A stretch of DNA of 64,000 bases, taken from contig CAKOLH010000001.1 in the NCBI GenBank assembly GCA_934096105.1, positions 1 to 64,000 of the forward strand, given 5' to 3'. This DNA comes from an uncultured Bacilli bacterium (GTDB lineage Bacteria > Bacillota_I > Bacilli_A > RF39 > UBA660). Positions 60,178 through 64,000 of the stretch are shown here, one piece after another. The translations under genes were made by a program, and so were the position numbers. The notes under the pieces are model-generated. The model did not search any database. It saw nothing but the letters and a program-made list of their open reading frames with translations, and was not told where the DNA came from. Numbering within the stretch: the stretch's first letter is position 1; each line of letters begins with the position of its first letter.

Positions 60178-60204
60178 AAAGAGAAGTTTTGATTACTTCT
60201 CTTT
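60176..60204. terminator. Bidirectional terminator between convergent genes
   Basis: AAAAGAGAAGT/ACTTCTCTTTT stem with a 7-nt loop, T-rich on both strands. The arm reaches the stop codon of the minus-strand gene. Confidence 0.8.
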
Positions 60205-61347
60205 TAACATACCTCTTGCTATATATTCATCATAAGTTAACTTACTTTCATATATTTTAGTGGCTAAATCAATACCTAGATATCTAAAATGCCAATCTTC
60301 AAAAACATAACCTGTTATATATTCACTCTCATGAGGATATCTAAGTATAAAACCATATTTATATGAATTATTAATAAGCCAAGTATATTCTTTATCATTT
60401 TCACTAAGATAATTCCATTTACCATTTACAATATCTACCGCTAGTCCTAATTGATGTTCTGAATAACCTGCTCTTGCAGAGTATGTTTCAGCTTCTTTAA
60501 AACCATCTTTTTTAACATATCTATTATATAATCCTTCTTGATAAGAATAAGAACGATAAGTAGAACCAGCATATATTTTTAGATTTTCTTTTAACATATC
60601 AGAAGCCATTTCTTCAAACTTACCAGCGGCTTCTTTTCTTAATTTTTGAGTACCTGAAGCAAACTTGCTATTAATTACTGTTAAATCTTCTGGTTCATAG
60701 TCTTTATCTAATTTATAATATTTATTTACAATAACATCTAACTTACTTGCTTCATCTTTAGATAATGGAATATCATTTGAATAGTAATCTTTATCTAGAT
60801 AAGCATTAACAAAAGTTACAGTATCTTCATAGTTATATTTTTCTTTTAATATAGTAGTATCGTATACTGATTTAGTATCAATAAAATCATATTTAATATA
60901 TCTATCTAGATTTTCTTCTTTAAAATAATTTAGTGATATATAATTAATAATATTTTTATCATATTTATTTGAGGTAATAACATCAATACTTTTAGGTACT
61001 TTTTCATAGAAGGTATTGATATCTTTATTTTTATAACCTAAATCTAATAATTTATTAATATTATTTATAAAGTTATCTTCTTCAACATAATTTATATCTA
61101 AGTATTCATCAAAATATTCTTTCTTATAGTTATTTTCTATAACTGCTGTTTCTAATGTCTTAGAATACTTTTTAGTTTCTTTTATTTTTTCATAATAATT
61201 ATCTTCTTTAAATACATTAATGACATCTTTTTGATAACCATATCTCTTTGGTACTATTAAGTAAATACCAATAGATAATATGATTAATAAGAATAAAACT
61301 AATATTAATATTCTTTTTTTATTTATTTTTCTTTTTCTCTTTTTCAT
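60193..61347 (-). CDS. VanY-type D-alanyl-D-alanine carboxypeptidase, membrane anchored
   Basis: The start is ATG 61347 with GGTGATAGT before it. The 384-residue protein has a very basic N-terminus (KKRKRKINKKR), one TM (about 14-34), a long charged stalk (about 40-240) and a VanY domain. In that domain GSTYRSYSYQEGLY, YSEHQLGLAVDI and FEDWHFRYLG supply the zinc and catalytic residues. It trims D-Ala from peptidoglycan outside the cell. The stalk is longer than in many VanY proteins. It is divergent from mutS. Confidence 0.88.
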   Translation of the reverse strand: MKKRKRKINKKRILILVLFLLIILSIGIYLIVPKRYGYQKDVINVFKEDNYYEKIKETKKYSKTLETAVIENNYKKEYFDEYLDINYVEEDNFINNINKLLDLGYKNKDINTFYEKVPKSIDVITSNKYDKNIINYISLNYFKEENLDRYIKYDFIDTKSVYDTTILKEKYNYEDTVTFVNAYLDKDYYSNDIPLSKDEASKLDVIVNKYYKLDKDYEPEDLTVINSKFASGTQKLRKEAAGKFEEMASDMLKENLKIYAGSTYRSYSYQEGLYNRYVKKDGFKEAETYSARAGYSEHQLGLAVDIVNGKWNYLSENDKEYTWLINNSYKYGFILRYPHESEYITGYVFEDWHFRYLGIDLATKIYESKLTYDEYIARGMLKEK

Positions 61348-61449
61348 ACTATCACCAACCATAATAATTATATATCAAAAGTACTTAAAAAGCAATTGGT
61401 AAAAAGTATTTTTACATGGTAAAATATATATGATTTTACATATTTTACA

Positions 61450-61478
61450 TTTACTAAAATAGCATAAAATGGTATAAT
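61450..61478 (+). promoter_or_regulatory. Promoter for mutS
   Basis: TTTACT, 17-bp spacer, TATAAT, 22 bp upstream of the start. Confidence 0.6.
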
Positions 61479-61500
61479 TAAAGAGCAAAGAAGGTATAAA

Positions 61501-64000
61501 ATGAAAAGAAGTGAAATTGACAGGAGTAAATTATCTCCGATGATGAAACATTATGTAGAATTAAAAGATAAATACGAGGATACAATAATATTATATAGAC
61601 TTGGTGACTTCTACGAAATGTTTTTTGAAGATGCTGAAGAAGTGGCTCATGCTTTAGAACTTACACTTACTGGTAAAAATGCTGGACTTGATGAGAGAGT
61701 TCCAATGTGTGGTATACCACATCATACCGCTGAAGTATATATTGATAAACTAATAAAAAAAGGATATAAGGTTGCTATATGTGAACAATTAGAGGATCCA
61801 AAGACCGCTAAAGGGATAGTAAAAAGAGATATTGTTGAAGTAATATCTTCTGGTACAGTAATTAATACTAATTCTTTAAATGAAAAAGAAAATAACTATA
61901 TAGGATGTTTATATGACTTTTCTTATGGCTTTGTTCTTACTTATTCAGATATTACGACAGGAGAAGTATATAGTGAATTACTTACTAATAATATTGATGA
62001 TGTAATATATAAAATATTATCTTTAGATATTAAAGAATTAATTGTAAATGAACTTATTAATAAAGTATTATTATCTAAGATAAGAAGTTTAAAAATACCT
62101 GTTACTATACAAAATGAATTATTAAATGATAAATATCAAAATATTTATCAAAATATTGGTGATGCGAGAATTGTTAATTCTATTAAGTTACTACTATATT
62201 ATTTAGATGTATTACAAAAAAGAAATCTATCACACTTCCAAGAAGTTGTTATTAAAGAAAAAGAACAATACTTAGAGATGGATATTCATACAAAGAGAAA
62301 TCTAGAACTTACAGAATGTCTAAGGACTAAAGAGAGAACTTATTCGTTACTTTGGCTATTAGATAATACAAAGACCGCAATGGGTAGTAGAAAACTTAAG
62401 TATTTTATTGAAAATCCATTATTAGATATTAATAAGATTAATAAAAGATATGATATAGTTAGTAAGTTACTTGAAGAGTTTATTTTGGCAGAAGAACTTA
62501 GAAATGATTTATATGAAGTGTATGACTTAGAAAGATTATGTGGTAAATTATCTTTTGGTTCTGCAAATGGTAAAGACTTATTACAATTAAAAGCTTCTTT
62601 AAAAGTACTTCCTAGTATTAAGGAAAAACTAGAAAAAATAGGTTTTTATGAAAAGATTACTACAATGAGTGATCTATACGATTTATTAGAAAAGTCTATA
62701 TATGAAGAACCTCCTAATACGATAAAAGAAGGATATTTAATTAAAGATGGATATTCTAGTGAACTTGATGAACTTAAAGATTTAAGTAGAGGTGGAAAAG
62801 ACTTTATTAGTAGATTTGAAACTGAAGAGAGAGAAAGAACTGGTATTAAAGGTTTAAAAGTTGGTTTTAATAAAGTTTTTGGTTATTATATAGAGATTAG
62901 TAAATCATATTTAAATATGGTTACTGATGATATGGGCTATATTAGAAAACAAACTTTGGCTAACTGTGAAAGATTTATTAATCCAATATTAAAAGAAAAA
63001 GAAGATTTAATATTATCTAGTGAAGATAGAATTATTAATTTGGAATATAATTTATTTATAGAAATTAGAGATAAATGTAAGGAATATATTCCAGAACTTC
63101 AGAGAACTGCTAAAGTAATTAGTGAAATAGATGTGCTTAGTTCTTTTGCTCTAGTTAGTGAAAAATATAATTATGTTAGACCTATGATTACTAATAGTAA
63201 TGAGATAAAAATACTTAATTCAAGACATCCAGTAGTAGAAAGAGTATTAAAAGGAGAAGAGTATGTACCTAATGATATAGTTATGGATAATAATACAGAT
63301 ATTCTTTTAATTACTGGTCCTAATATGGCAGGTAAATCTACTTATATGAGACAACTTGGTATTATTGCTATAATGGCCCAGATAGGATGCTTTGTACCTG
63401 CTGAAGAAGCAACACTTCCTATATTTGATAAGATATTTACACGTATTGGTGCTTCTGATGATTTAGTTAGTGGTGAGTCAACATTTATGGTAGAAATGAT
63501 GGAAGCTTCGAGAGCTATTAAGTATGCTACAAGAAACAGTTTAATACTTTTTGATGAATTAGGTAGAGGAACTGCTACTTTCGATGGTATGAGCCTAGCC
63601 CAAGCTATCTTAGAATATGTAGCTAATAAAATTAAATGTAAGACACTTTTCTCAACGCATTATCATGAACTTACTGATATGGAAAAGACTATTCCTAATT
63701 TAAAAAATAAACACGTTTCAGCAGTAGAAGAAGATGGTAATATTACTTTTTTACATAAAGTAAAAGATGGCTCTGTAGATAAGAGTTATGGTATTAATGT
63801 CGCTAAACTTGCAGGACTTCCTGATGAGGTAATAGATAGAGCAAGTGGCATACTAAATATATATGAAAATAAAGAAAAGAAAACAGATACTATTATACAA
63901 ACAACACTTCCACTTAATTTTGATGATAAAAAGAGTGAAGTAGAAGAAGATGTTAAAAATATTGATATTTTGAATATTACACCAATTGAAGCAATAAATA
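61501..64000 (+). CDS. mutS: DNA mismatch repair protein MutS (3' end beyond window)
   Basis: The frame is open from ATG 61501 (ribosome site AGAAGGT) to the window end, 833 residues. The mismatch-recognition domain begins SPMMKHYVELKDKYEDTIILYRLGDFYEMFFEDA and holds the Phe-x-Glu pair in DFYEMFF. Core and clamp domains follow, then the ABC-type ATPase with ITGPNMAGKSTYMRQLG near residue 606, FDELGRGTATFDGMS and FSTHYHELT. The last residues (ILNITPIEAIN) match the usual MutS end, so only a few tens of residues are missing. mutL would be expected just downstream. Confidence 0.97.
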   Translation, partial: MKRSEIDRSKLSPMMKHYVELKDKYEDTIILYRLGDFYEMFFEDAEEVAHALELTLTGKNAGLDERVPMCGIPHHTAEVYIDKLIKKGYKVAICEQLEDPKTAKGIVKRDIVEVISSGTVINTNSLNEKENNYIGCLYDFSYGFVLTYSDITTGEVYSELLTNNIDDVIYKILSLDIKELIVNELINKVLLSKIRSLKIPVTIQNELLNDKYQNIYQNIGDARIVNSIKLLLYYLDVLQKRNLSHFQEVVIKEKEQYLEMDIHTKRNLELTECLRTKERTYSLLWLLDNTKTAMGSRKLKYFIENPLLDINKINKRYDIVSKLLEEFILAEELRNDLYEVYDLERLCGKLSFGSANGKDLLQLKASLKVLPSIKEKLEKIGFYEKITTMSDLYDLLEKSIYEEPPNTIKEGYLIKDGYSSELDELKDLSRGGKDFISRFETEERERTGIKGLKVGFNKVFGYYIEISKSYLNMVTDDMGYIRKQTLANCERFINPILKEKEDLILSSEDRIINLEYNLFIEIRDKCKEYIPELQRTAKVISEIDVLSSFALVSEKYNYVRPMITNSNEIKILNSRHPVVERVLKGEEYVPNDIVMDNNTDILLITGPNMAGKSTYMRQLGIIAIMAQIGCFVPAEEATLPIFDKIFTRIGASDDLVSGESTFMVEMMEASRAIKYATRNSLILFDELGRGTATFDGMSLAQAILEYVANKIKCKTLFSTHYHELTDMEKTIPNLKNKHVSAVEEDGNITFLHKVKDGSVDKSYGINVAKLAGLPDEVIDRASGILNIYENKEKKTDTIIQTTLPLNFDDKKSEVEEDVKNIDILNITPIEAIN

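Overview
The window is very AT-rich bacterial DNA. Arginine is almost always AGA and A/T-ending codons dominate. TGA is used as a stop and TGG for Trp, so this is the standard bacterial code and not a Mollicutes code. Strong AGGAGG-type ribosome sites, Spo0A with a perfect 0A box next to its gene, YutD, a single-chain glycyl-tRNA synthetase, S21-YqeY, TagA/TagO-type enzymes and C39 bacteriocin export all point to a low-GC Bacillota, probably an uncultured gut lineage near Bacilli. I cannot place it more finely from sequence alone.

Region 1 (1-23434) is a surface-polysaccharide locus. It holds two Wzx-type flippases, a Wzy-like polymerase fused to a glycosyltransferase, several GT4/GT2 glycosyltransferases, a TupA-like ATP-grasp protein, an acyltransferase, a sulfotransferase and a set for loading and flipping undecaprenyl-phosphate sugars. 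Precursor enzymes are UDP-glucose dehydrogenase, a UDP-glucuronate epimerase, GalE and WecB. TagO/WecA-like, WecB/MnaA and TagA together could make a ManNAc-GlcNAc-PP-undecaprenyl primer as in wall teichoic acid. A cytidylyltransferase fused to a CobD-like PLP enzyme may make a CDP-amino-alcohol for decorating the polymer.

Region 2 (23479-42966) is mostly housekeeping: pyrimidine-nucleoside phosphorylase, GlyRS, a radical SAM protein, YutD, five tRNAs (Val, Thr, Tyr, Gln, Lys), an S1 protein, a NifU-like protein, a divergent pgk/tpiA pair, Spo0A, a deaminase and Lon.

Region 3 (42967-54507) is accessory. It has a surface-protein pair behind a leader with a G9 tract, two copies of a candidate type I toxin-antitoxin module (a third copy lies at 28345-28717), and a peptidase-ABC exporter followed by two small double-glycine peptide genes that look like a two-peptide bacteriocin.

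Region 4 (54549-64000) holds rpsU, yqeY, a WYL regulator, an HD hydrolase-kinase fusion, tRNA-His, FabG-like and YnbB-like enzymes, a VanY-type carboxypeptidase and mutS, which is cut by the window end.

Three structures are not explained by ordinary genes: (i) three toxin/antisense-RNA modules, (ii) six intergenic copies of a twin-hairpin element whose loop closure (AGAC...GGCT) is conserved while the stems change with compensation, and (iii) the two unannotated bacteriocin-like peptides with a triple ~21-bp direct repeat upstream of their exporter.
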